42,506 nucleotides of DNA from Phycisphaerales bacterium (GTDB taxonomy: Bacteria; Planctomycetota; Phycisphaerae; Phycisphaerales; UBA1924), in the NCBI GenBank assembly GCA_013360695.1, contig JABWBC010000012.1:1-42506 (forward strand), given 5' to 3'. Numbering within the stretch: position 1 is the first letter of the stretch; every line of letters begins with the position of its first letter. Shown here in pieces: positions 8,842 to 15,525 of this stretch. The position numbers and the translations under genes were made by a program. Under the pieces are notes generated by a model. It saw only the letters and a list, made by a program, of their open reading frames with translations, was not told the DNA's origin and did not search any database.

Positions 8842-9645
8842 ATGCCACTCCGCATCGACATCCTCACGACGTTTCCCGAGATGTTCGGGGTTGCGTCGCC
8901 GGCGGCGCTGGGCGTGAGCATCCCCGCGCGCGCCAGGGCCGCGGGGCTGGTGGAGTGGCACGCGACCGACATCCGCGCCTACACGACCAACAAGCACCAG
9001 AAGACGGACGACCGACCGTTCGGCGGCGGGCCGGGCATGGTGATGATGTGCCAGCCCGTGTGGGACGCTGTTCACGCCGTGGAGGCGATGGACCCGCGGG
9101 AGGCAACGCGCGTGCTCCTCACGCCGCAGGGAAGGCCGCTCACGCAGGAACTGGTCGAGTCGCTCGCGCAGCGCCCGCGGCTCTTGCTGATCGCGGGGCA
9201 CTATGAGGGGATCGATGAGCGGGTGATTGAGAAGCTCCGACCGCTGGAAGTGAGCGTGGGCGACTATGTGCTGTCGGGCGGCGAGCTGGCGGCGATGGTG
9301 CTGATTGACGCCGTGATCCGCCTGCTGCCCGGCGCGTTGGGCGACGAGGACTCGAGCAAGTCGGACAGCTTCTCCAGCGTGACGATCCCGCCCCAGACGA
9401 AAAAGGGTAAGGCATCCCAGCACCGGCTGCTCGATTGCCCCCACTACACCAAGCCCCGCGAGTGGATGGGGTTGGAGGTACCGGAGGTGCTGCTCTCGGG
9501 CGACCACGGCAAGGTGGCGGCCTGGCGCCTGGAGCGGATGCTCGAGCGGACGCGGGAAAGGCGGCCCGACCTGCTGGGCGAGAATCCGCCAGCCAGCGGC
9601 CCGAGTGGCGATCCTGGCGGCTCGCCGGGCGCCGGGGCCAGCTGA
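8842..9645 (+). CDS. trmD: tRNA (guanine-37-N1)-methyltransferase
   Basis: Methylates G37 of tRNAs reading CNN/GGN codons, using SAM, to prevent +1 frameshifting. The 267 residues start MPLRIDILTTFPEMF and carry GGGPGMVMM, the trefoil-knot SAM site (AGHYEGIDERV, GDYVLSGGELAAMVLIDAV) and the catalytic region LLDCPHYTKPREWMG...VLLSGDHG. Between DSFSS and LLDCPHYT there is an extra ~15-residue Lys/Gln-rich stretch (VTIPPQTKKGKASQH) not usual in TrmD, and a Gly/Pro-rich tail ends the protein. It lies 7 nt after the DUF2971 gene and 133 bp before rplS, so its transcription may now depend on the inserted gene. Confidence 0.97.
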   Translation: MPLRIDILTTFPEMFGVASPAALGVSIPARARAAGLVEWHATDIRAYTTNKHQKTDDRPFGGGPGMVMMCQPVWDAVHAVEAMDPREATRVLLTPQGRPLTQELVESLAQRPRLLLIAGHYEGIDERVIEKLRPLEVSVGDYVLSGGELAAMVLIDAVIRLLPGALGDEDSSKSDSFSSVTIPPQTKKGKASQHRLLDCPHYTKPREWMGLEVPEVLLSGDHGKVAAWRLERMLERTRERRPDLLGENPPASGPSGDPGGSPGAGAS

Positions 9646-9700
9646 AATACGGCCCTTGATCGGTGCTCGTCTGGATCGACGGGCGTAGAAACCGCGAGCC

Positions 9701-9753
9701 TGCCCGCCTAGTCTTTGGACCCCACCCGGACGGCTTCCGGGCGGGTTATCTTT
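9701..9753 (+). promoter_or_regulatory. Putative rplS promoter element and leader hairpin
   Basis: GCCTAGTCTTTGGACC (9706-9721) matches the block upstream of rpsP at 14 of 16 positions. A hairpin follows: CCCACCCGGA 9721-9730, loop CGGCT, TCCGGGCGGG 9736-9745, with one mismatch, then TTATCTTT. It could be a promoter with a structured 5' end or an attenuator-like terminator ahead of L19. The shared motif favours a common ribosomal-protein leader. Confidence 0.4.
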
Positions 9754-9778
9754 GCCTCCGACGGCAGACAGGTGGATC

Positions 9779-10162
9779 ATGGGTCTCCAGACGATCATCG
9801 AGAACATCAACAAGGCGAACCTGAAGAGCGACATCCCGGCCATGCAGGTCGGCGACACGATCAACGTCCACTCGCGCATCGTCGAGGGCGACAAAGAACG
9901 CATCCAGGTCTTCCAGGGCGTTCTGATCAGCCGCCGTGGGCGCGGGATCAACGAGATGATCCGCGTCCGCCGCGTCGTCGACGAGGTGGGCATCGAGCGT
10001 TGCTGGCCCATCAACTCGCCGATGATCGCGAAGTTCGAGATCGTGCGTCAGGGCGACGCCCGGCGCGCCAAGCTCTACTTCCTGCGTGACCGCGTGGGCA
10101 AGAGCCGTCGCCTCCGCGATCGCCGCCGCGGCTTGGGCAAGGCCGAAGCCGCCACGAAGTAA
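9779..10162 (+). CDS. rplS: 50S ribosomal protein L19
   Basis: A 127-residue protein at the 30S-50S interface. It shows the L19 pattern: IPAMQVGDTINVHSRIVEG, KERIQVFQGVLISRRGRGIN, FPINSPMIA-like CWPINSPMIAKFEIVRQG, then RRAKLYFLRDRVGKSRRLRDRR. Start ATG 9779 has a GGTGG-type site just upstream. It is followed by a strong terminator and preceded by its own putative promoter and hairpin, so it may be transcribed independently of trmD. Confidence 0.97.
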   Translation: MGLQTIIENINKANLKSDIPAMQVGDTINVHSRIVEGDKERIQVFQGVLISRRGRGINEMIRVRRVVDEVGIERCWPINSPMIAKFEIVRQGDARRAKLYFLRDRVGKSRRLRDRRRGLGKAEAATK

Positions 10163-10193
10163 GCGGATCGGAGAATTGAAGAATCGGTCGACA

Positions 10194-10220
10194 AACGCCC
10201 GGGAGCACCGGGCGTTTTTT
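10194..10220 (+). terminator. Rho-independent terminator of rplS
   Basis: A 9-bp stem AACGCCCGG (10194-10202) / CCGGGCGTT (10208-10216) with loop GAGCA runs into TTTTTT, 31 bp after the rplS stop. A purine-rich stretch follows at 10224-10290 (AAAGAGACG twice) with no coding signal. Confidence 0.9.
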
Positions 10221-10292
10221 CTTGTGAAAGAGACGAAGAGATAAAGAGACGGAGTGGCAGAGGGAGAGTCATGGAAACACAAGGAAGAGAAC

Positions 10293-10712
10293 CTACCACT
10301 CCCCGGTGACTGAGATGAGTACCCGCACGTCCGGCGAGTCGGCGAGCCAATTGAAGCCGTGCCTGACTGCGAGAAACGGCTCGAGAAGTTCCCGCACATC
10401 GTCCCAGCCGCGACGGGACCCGTGCATGACATACGGCTCGCCGGGTGTGGGGAATGGAACGCGGCAGGCCGTGCAGCATGACTCAAAGTTCGGCGTGGCC
10501 CGATCGACCGGAACGACGCGGAGGAGCAAGCGGCAGCCGTTGATCGATTGAGCCCAAGGCTCGTCGGTGAGCACGCACTCATCGCGACCACCGTTGGCGA
10601 GCGATTCGCAGATCGCGCGCAGCGCGGCGATGTCCCCGCCCCGGAAATCGTAGAGACGGATCAGCGGGCAATCGGCGCTGCCGCAGGGCGGGAGATACTC
10701 GACCTTGATCAT
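10293..10712 (-). CDS. Hypothetical protein, Cys-containing, 139 aa
   Basis: No family is recognised. The frame from ATG 10712 (MIKVEYLPPCGSADCPLIRLYDF) encodes a compact acidic soluble protein. It has a CGSADC pair near the start, a later ESCCTACR cluster and a C-terminal DVRVLISVTGEW strand. The Cys-X4-C and CCxxC groups could bind metal, but that is inference. The open frame extends upstream to 10817 with Arg-rich, non-family-like sequence that would overlap the GNAT gene, so the internal ATG is preferred. The minus-strand neighbour upstream is an acetyltransferase, 61 bp away. Confidence 0.6.
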   Translation of the reverse strand: MIKVEYLPPCGSADCPLIRLYDFRGGDIAALRAICESLANGGRDECVLTDEPWAQSINGCRLLLRVVPVDRATPNFESCCTACRVPFPTPGEPYVMHGSRRGWDDVRELLEPFLAVRHGFNWLADSPDVRVLISVTGEW

Positions 10713-10773
10713 CCCGCAATCGTACGTTTGCCAGCAGGTCCCTGTGCTGACCGGACTGATGGCGGCGTTGCTT

Positions 10774-11304
10774 TTACGACGACTCGCGCGACGGGCGCAT
10801 CGAATCGCCCGATTCATGCAGCACGAGCACCGCCTCTTCGCATTCGAGGAACCGCTCGGTTGCGGGTGAGTGCTGGTATCCCGTCAGCACGAAGCCGCAG
10901 CGCTGGAGAACGCGGATGGAGGCGACGTTGTGACGGGCCGCACGCGCGTGGAGCGGGCGTTTGCGAACCTCATCAATGAGCAGCGCCAGCGCGCAAGTGG
11001 CGATGCCGCGCCCCCAATAGTCGCGGGCGATCCAGTATCCGACGGAGTCGAACCCTTCCATGTTGAAACACGAAATGTCGCCGACGAGCACGGAATCAAG
11101 CGTGATCGCGCGGGCGACGGTCGACGGATCTGCGAGGACCCTCTCCCAGTGGGAGAAGAACGACTGCGATTCGCGTGGAATGACGGCCGCCATGCGTGCG
11201 CCGTCGGGGTCGGACTGAAAACGAAAGAGTTCCGGGAGATCGGCCGGAGTCACCGGGCGGAGGCAGACGGAGAGCGGGCCTGAACGACGTCCGAAGGATG
11301 TCAT
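10774..11304 (-). CDS. GNAT-family N-acetyltransferase, RimJ/RimL-like
   Basis: A 176-residue acetyl-CoA-dependent acyltransferase. The RimJ/RimL-type order is LRPVTPADLPELFRFQSDP, then VGDISCFN, SVGYWIARDYWGRGIATCALALLIDE (acetyl-CoA pyrophosphate loop, here YWGRGIAT), and HNVASIRVLQRCGFVLTGY. Such proteins acetylate small molecules, antibiotics or protein N-termini; the substrate is unknown. ATG 11304 (MTSFGRR) is chosen; an upstream start at 11325 adds seven residues. It lies downstream of the VOC lipoprotein on the same strand with a 36-bp gap, so it may be cotranscribed. Confidence 0.85.
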   Translation of the reverse strand: MTSFGRRSGPLSVCLRPVTPADLPELFRFQSDPDGARMAAVIPRESQSFFSHWERVLADPSTVARAITLDSVLVGDISCFNMEGFDSVGYWIARDYWGRGIATCALALLIDEVRKRPLHARAARHNVASIRVLQRCGFVLTGYQHSPATERFLECEEAVLVLHESGDSMRPSRESS

Positions 11305-11340
11305 GCGAGCAGGATACAGCGACAACGCGACGAATCCCCG

Positions 11341-11883
11341 CTACTTCCTGGGCCTCGGCACATGCTGGTCGACGAGGACGGGGTTGCCGTCGGGGTCGGT
11401 GAGGGCGAAGAAGGCCGGGCCGTCGGTCGATTCGTCGGCGGCGGGCTCCGGGGACAGGCCGCGTTCGCGGAGTGCGCGCTGGATGTCGCGGACGTCGGTG
11501 AATTCGGGGAGCGTGTTGCCCTTGCGATCCCAGCCCGGGTTGAAGGTCAGGGAGTTCTTGGGGAACATGCCCTGGAAAAGCCCGATGGTGCAGGAGTCGT
11601 TCTGCAAGATCAGCCACGTCTTTGCGTCGCCGTCGATGGAGCGGAACCCGAGCTTTTCATAGAACGCGCGGGAGGCGGCGAGGTCCTTGACGGCGAGGCT
11701 GACGGAGAAGTTGCCGAGCTGCATGGATGATCCTTCCTTGGCGGGTGCGGCGGGCTTGGCCGAGATTTGGGCCGCGGGTTGGGTCGCGGTCTGCGCGTCG
11801 GGCGTGGTTGCGTTGGAGGAAGACTGGTCGGACGCGCAGCCGAACAGGGCGCAGGCGCAGAGGGTTACGATGAGTCGGTTCAC
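11341..11883 (-). CDS. VOC/glyoxalase-fold lipoprotein
   Basis: A 180-residue exported protein. The lipoprotein signal MNRLIVTLCACALFGC has an LFGC lipobox, and an Ala/Thr/Gln-rich linker (~residues 18-50) follows. A single VOC module then runs from SVSLAVKDLAASRAFYEKLGFR to FFALTDPDGNPVLVDQH. VOC modules bind a divalent metal in isomerases, dioxygenases and resistance proteins, but membrane-anchored versions are uncommon and the role is unknown. The start is GTG 11883 with a strong GGAGG 5-6 nt upstream. It is divergent from the GH76 gene over 162 bp. Confidence 0.85.
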   Translation of the reverse strand: MNRLIVTLCACALFGCASDQSSSNATTPDAQTATQPAAQISAKPAAPAKEGSSMQLGNFSVSLAVKDLAASRAFYEKLGFRSIDGDAKTWLILQNDSCTIGLFQGMFPKNSLTFNPGWDRKGNTLPEFTDVRDIQRALRERGLSPEPAADESTDGPAFFALTDPDGNPVLVDQHVPRPRK

Positions 11884-12045
11884 ACGTGCCTCCGAGAATT
11901 GAAGGGTCCTTGGGACGGTCGATTCGTGGTGTCATGCTACCAGTCGGCCGCGTCGTGGACACCTCGCAATGGGATGGCCGGCTCCGGATTCCGCCGCCGA
12001 GCGAGCCGGGATGATGACGGCCGTCGACGCCGGTATTCTGCGGAC

Positions 12046-14049
12046 ATGCACATCACGATCTGTGGCGTCATGTCGGCCCTGTTGGTGCTCGGGGGAAGCG
12101 CGGCGGGCGCGCTTCCCGACCGGGACACCGCCGAGATCACCCGGACCGAGGCCTCGTACTCCGACGCCGCCCGGGAGGTCATGGAGTCGATCGAGCGCGA
12201 GTTCCTTGACCAAGCGAGCGGGCTGTATGTTCAGACGCTGGACACGCGAGAGCCCGAGTTCATGTGGGGAAACGGCGTGATGTTCTCGGCGCTGGTCGCG
12301 GCGACGCGGCACGAGCCGGAAACGTACCGGGCGCGGATGGAGCGGTTCTTTGGCGCGATGGATCGATACTGGGACGACAAGGCGCGGATCCCGGGCTATG
12401 AGCCGTCGCCCACGGACGGGAACGGGCACGACAAGTACTACGACGACAACGAGTGGATGGCCATCACGTTCGCCGAGGCGTATGAACTGACCGGCGAGGC
12501 GAAATACCTGGAGCGCGCGGAGCAGGCTCTGCGGTTTTCGCTGAGTGGATGGGACGACCAGTTCGGCGGCGGCATCTGGTGGCACGAGGAGCACAAGGAT
12601 GGAAGCAAGAACACCTGCGCCAACGCGCCCGCGGCGGTCGCGTGCCTGCGCCTCGCGCGGTTCGTCGATCGCGAGGACCACATCGACTGGGCTCGAAGGC
12701 TCGTCGCGTGGACGCGTGCGCACCTGCAGGACGGCGACGGGCTCTTCTTCGACAACGTGCGAGTTGCCGACGGCCGCGTAGCCACGTTCAAGATGACGTA
12801 CAACAGCGGGCTGATGATCCGCGCGAATCTCGGCCTGTTCCGCGCCACGGGAGATCGACGGTTCCTTGATGAGGCGGCGCGGATCGGGCGTGCCTGTGCG
12901 GCTCTCGCCGACCCGAAGACCGGCGTGTACAAGAACGCGTGGCGGTTTTCGCATCTGTTGGTCGAAGCGGATCTTGAGTTGCATCGCGCGACGGCGGACG
13001 CGTCGTATCTCGCACGCGCGAAGCGGAATGCCGATGCGGCGCTGGCCCGGTGGAGGGCGTCGCCGCCGAAGGAGTTGATCGAGCAGGCGTCGCTGGCGCG
13101 GATGCTGTGGCTGATGGCGGATCAGGACACGCAGGCTGGCCGAGATTTCTGGTCCAAGTCGGATGCGCCGCGCCTGCCGCCCGAACCGGCGGAAGCGATT
13201 TCCGGGGACTCGGTCATTCGCGCGCCGGCGCTCGGCTCGGAGATCGTGATCACGACGACGTCGCGGCTCGCGGGCGCGATCCACTCGCTGATATGGAATG
13301 GCAAGGAGTTCATCGATAGCACGGACCATGGTCGCCAGCTGCAGTCGGCGAGCAATCTGGATTGCGCAACGCCGATCGCGGCGGAGACCTTCAATCCGAC
13401 GGAGGCGGGCTCGCGGCGCGACGGCGCAGGGCCGACGTCATCCGGACGCCTGCTGGTACTCTCGGCGAGCGGGAACACGCTCCAAACCACGACCAAGATG
13501 GCCTTCTGGCTCGCGCCGGGCGAGACATCAGAAGGGAGTCCCGCAAAGAACACGACGGTGCTGTCGGATCACGTGCTCCGCAAGCAGGTGCGGATCGGGG
13601 CGCTGGGGCTAGAGCAGCTCATCCGATACGACGTGACGTTTGTCGTGCCGAATGGCGAGCATCACACGCAAGCGGTATTCGAGGCGCTGACGGGCTACAT
13701 GCCGTGGGAGTTTCAGAAATTCTGGACGCTGGAAGCGGACGGCTCGATCGCGCCGATCGACGCGGGCCCGGGCGAACAGACCAGGCCACTGATCTTCTCG
13801 ACCGAGGACGGCAAGTTTGCGATGGGGATCTACTCACCCGACCAGCCGAGCCCGGGCTTTGAGCACGCGGGGTACGGGCGGTGGGCGTTTGACTGGGCCA
13901 AGGTCGTGAAGTGGAACTGCGTGTTCCGCGTCTCTGACTCGACGGGCATTCGCGCCGGCGAGTACATGTATCGGATGTACGTCGCGGTCGGCACGCTCAA
14001 GGATGTGCGGATCGCGCTGATGAAGGCGCGCGACGCGGGCGGCAAGTAG
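12046..14049 (+). CDS. Secreted glycoside hydrolase family 76 protein with C-terminal beta-rich domain
   Basis: A 667-residue exported glycosidase with a signal peptide (MHITICGVMSALLVLGGSAAGA). An alpha/alpha-barrel of ~400 residues carries GH76 marks: WGNGVMFSALVAA, KYYDDNEWMAI with the catalytic Asp pair 133-134, FGGGIWW, CANAPAAVACLRLARF, and TYNSGLMIRANLGLFRATGD. GH76 enzymes are mainly endo-alpha-1,6-mannanases. The C-terminal ~270 residues (from SVIRAPALGSE) are Trp/Tyr-rich and may be a carbohydrate-binding or accessory domain, not assigned to a family. ATG 12046 is chosen for the signal peptide. The rhamnose operon nearby suggests a general polysaccharide-degrading lifestyle. Confidence 0.85.
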   Translation: MHITICGVMSALLVLGGSAAGALPDRDTAEITRTEASYSDAAREVMESIEREFLDQASGLYVQTLDTREPEFMWGNGVMFSALVAATRHEPETYRARMERFFGAMDRYWDDKARIPGYEPSPTDGNGHDKYYDDNEWMAITFAEAYELTGEAKYLERAEQALRFSLSGWDDQFGGGIWWHEEHKDGSKNTCANAPAAVACLRLARFVDREDHIDWARRLVAWTRAHLQDGDGLFFDNVRVADGRVATFKMTYNSGLMIRANLGLFRATGDRRFLDEAARIGRACAALADPKTGVYKNAWRFSHLLVEADLELHRATADASYLARAKRNADAALARWRASPPKELIEQASLARMLWLMADQDTQAGRDFWSKSDAPRLPPEPAEAISGDSVIRAPALGSEIVITTTSRLAGAIHSLIWNGKEFIDSTDHGRQLQSASNLDCATPIAAETFNPTEAGSRRDGAGPTSSGRLLVLSASGNTLQTTTKMAFWLAPGETSEGSPAKNTTVLSDHVLRKQVRIGALGLEQLIRYDVTFVVPNGEHHTQAVFEALTGYMPWEFQKFWTLEADGSIAPIDAGPGEQTRPLIFSTEDGKFAMGIYSPDQPSPGFEHAGYGRWAFDWAKVVKWNCVFRVSDSTGIRAGEYMYRMYVAVGTLKDVRIALMKARDAGGK

Positions 14050-14069
14050 CCCTCGAGCGATCCGTGCGC

Positions 14070-14101
14070 GAAGCGGAGCGAGACTCGTGCCGCTCCGCTT
14101 C
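14070..14101. terminator. Bidirectional hairpin between convergent GH76 and patatin genes
   Basis: A perfect 11-bp stem GAAGCGGAGCG (14070-14080) / CGCTCCGCTTC (14091-14101) with a 10-nt loop lies in the 59-bp gap between two converging genes. The T-rich tail is weak (CTTTCG), so it is a probable rather than certain terminator. Confidence 0.65.
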
Positions 14102-14108
14102 CTTTCGA

Positions 14109-15308
14109 TCAGATTCCGGCGTCGGGATACGGCAGGTCGCCGGGCTTGGCGATGGCCGGGTCCCAGTGCTTTCGGATCGCGGCGTCGGCGATCGCGTACC
14201 CCCAGTTGATCAAACGCCTTTGAAGGTCGTCTTCCATGGCATCGAGGCGCGTCGGGATGCGGGCGAGCTCTTGCGTTCGATCGAACGGGGCCGGGAACGC
14301 GTCAGGAAGCTGGTAGTTGGCGATGTCGCTGCGCACGCTCCAGAACGCACCGGTGCGGCGGTGCTCGGCGTCGCCCGACGTGAACGCGTCGAGCAACTGA
14401 CGTTTTCGCAGGCTGCGCACCTGGTTGTCGACGAGGTCGAGCACGCGCTTGCTGTGGCTGGCCCAGTTTTCGGCGGCGTCCTCTTCGGCCTGCACCTGCC
14501 CGCCGGCATCGCTGACGAGGAGCGTTCGGCAGCGTTTGAACGCGGTCTCCAGCCCGAGGTTGTCGTAGACGCCGCCGTCGGTGAGGACCATGCGGGTGGT
14601 GAAGGGCGGGCGCTGCAAGCCGCTCCCCGAGTTGGGCTCAAAGTCGCTGTCTTTGAACTTCAACGTGACGGGCGAGAGCACGGGCGGAAACGCGGACGAC
14701 GCGCCGACGACGACGGCGAGTTCGGTTGTCGGCGAGGGCACCTTGCCGACGCGCCAATCCCAGATGTAAGGCTTGCTGAACCGGACAAGCGCGCCGCTCT
14801 GCACGTTGGTCGCGTTGAACACGAAGCGCGGTGAGTCCGGCAGGTCCTGCAGCGTCGCGCTCCCGAAGATCGCCTTGCGATATTCGCGCGCGACCAGGTC
14901 GCCCACGGTGACGCCGGGGAGGATCATGCCGATGAGGATCGATTCGAGATCGACATTGGTGGAGGCCATGTTGCGGAGCGGCGTGACGACGTGCTGGATG
15001 AACGAGGCGCGGGAGAATGCACCCGCCGCGAGCTTGGGCCACGCCAGGCCGAGCACCGCGCCGGTGATCGAGCCGCCGGAAACACAGGAGACGCGCGAGA
15101 GTCGGGGGAGCACGCCCGCGTCGTTCAGTCGCCAGAGTGTGCCGACGTGGAAGATCATGGCGCGATACCCGCCGCCCGACAGGCACAGGGCGATGGCGTC
15201 TTCGAGCCCTGAGTCGGCTTCTCCCGCGGCCTCGCCGATCAGGCCGGCGTGCTCAGAGTTGATACGGAGAGCGGCATTGTCGTCAACGCGGGACGTCTCA
15301 AGTGCCAT
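14109..15308 (-). CDS. Patatin-like phospholipase family protein
   Basis: A 399-residue serine lipase/acyl hydrolase. It has the oxyanion loop SGGGYR (residues 44-49), the nucleophile elbow VSGGSITG with Ser80, and the dyad Asp in LTDGGVYDNLG (~Asp244). No signal peptide is seen, so it is probably cytoplasmic; patatins hydrolyse phospholipid acyl chains. ATG 15308 has GAGGAG 6-10 nt upstream; a possible ATG at 15326 overlaps that ribosome site. The C-terminal ~130 residues are charged and helical (NQVRSLRKRQLLDAF) and not typical of plant patatin. Some relatives act as effectors or defence proteins; nothing here shows that. Confidence 0.9.
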   Translation of the reverse strand: MALETSRVDDNAALRINSEHAGLIGEAAGEADSGLEDAIALCLSGGGYRAMIFHVGTLWRLNDAGVLPRLSRVSCVSGGSITGAVLGLAWPKLAAGAFSRASFIQHVVTPLRNMASTNVDLESILIGMILPGVTVGDLVAREYRKAIFGSATLQDLPDSPRFVFNATNVQSGALVRFSKPYIWDWRVGKVPSPTTELAVVVGASSAFPPVLSPVTLKFKDSDFEPNSGSGLQRPPFTTRMVLTDGGVYDNLGLETAFKRCRTLLVSDAGGQVQAEEDAAENWASHSKRVLDLVDNQVRSLRKRQLLDAFTSGDAEHRRTGAFWSVRSDIANYQLPDAFPAPFDRTQELARIPTRLDAMEDDLQRRLINWGYAIADAAIRKHWDPAIAKPGDLPYPDAGI

Positions 15309-15525
15309 GTCAGTCTCCTCGTTCAACGAGGATACCGATTGCGACGGGACTTACAAGCCGATTCAGTGCACCTCCGACGACCGTTCTCTCAACGCGCCGC
15401 GTCGGCCTGAAGGCCTCAACCGCCGACCGAGACATCGCGGAGCAGCGCCGTCGCAAGATGTCAACGTCATCTCGGGCGGCTGCGGCGATCGCAGCGTCCG
15501 CAATCACCTCGAGCTGGTGCCCGCT
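15309..15525. other. Intergenic, no gene seen
   Basis: 217 bp between the patatin gene and the end of the rhamnose operon. It holds the patatin ribosome site and promoter and an imperfect hairpin near 15478-15500 (GCTGCGGCGATCGCAGC) without a T tract. Short open frames here look random. Confidence 0.5.

Noticed and set aside
10224-10290. Purine-rich stretch after rplS
   Set aside because: AAAGAGACG appears twice but the stretch is too short and degenerate to call a repeat family; listed under the terminator.
14109-15308. Patatin gene as part of a CBASS-like defence system
   Set aside because: No nucleotidyltransferase (cGAS-like) or other defence partner is adjacent; the neighbours are a glycosidase and sugar transport.
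15310-15507. 65-codon minus-strand frame between the patatin gene and rhamnose operon
   Set aside because: No ribosome site, no similarity, and it overlaps the patatin promoter region.
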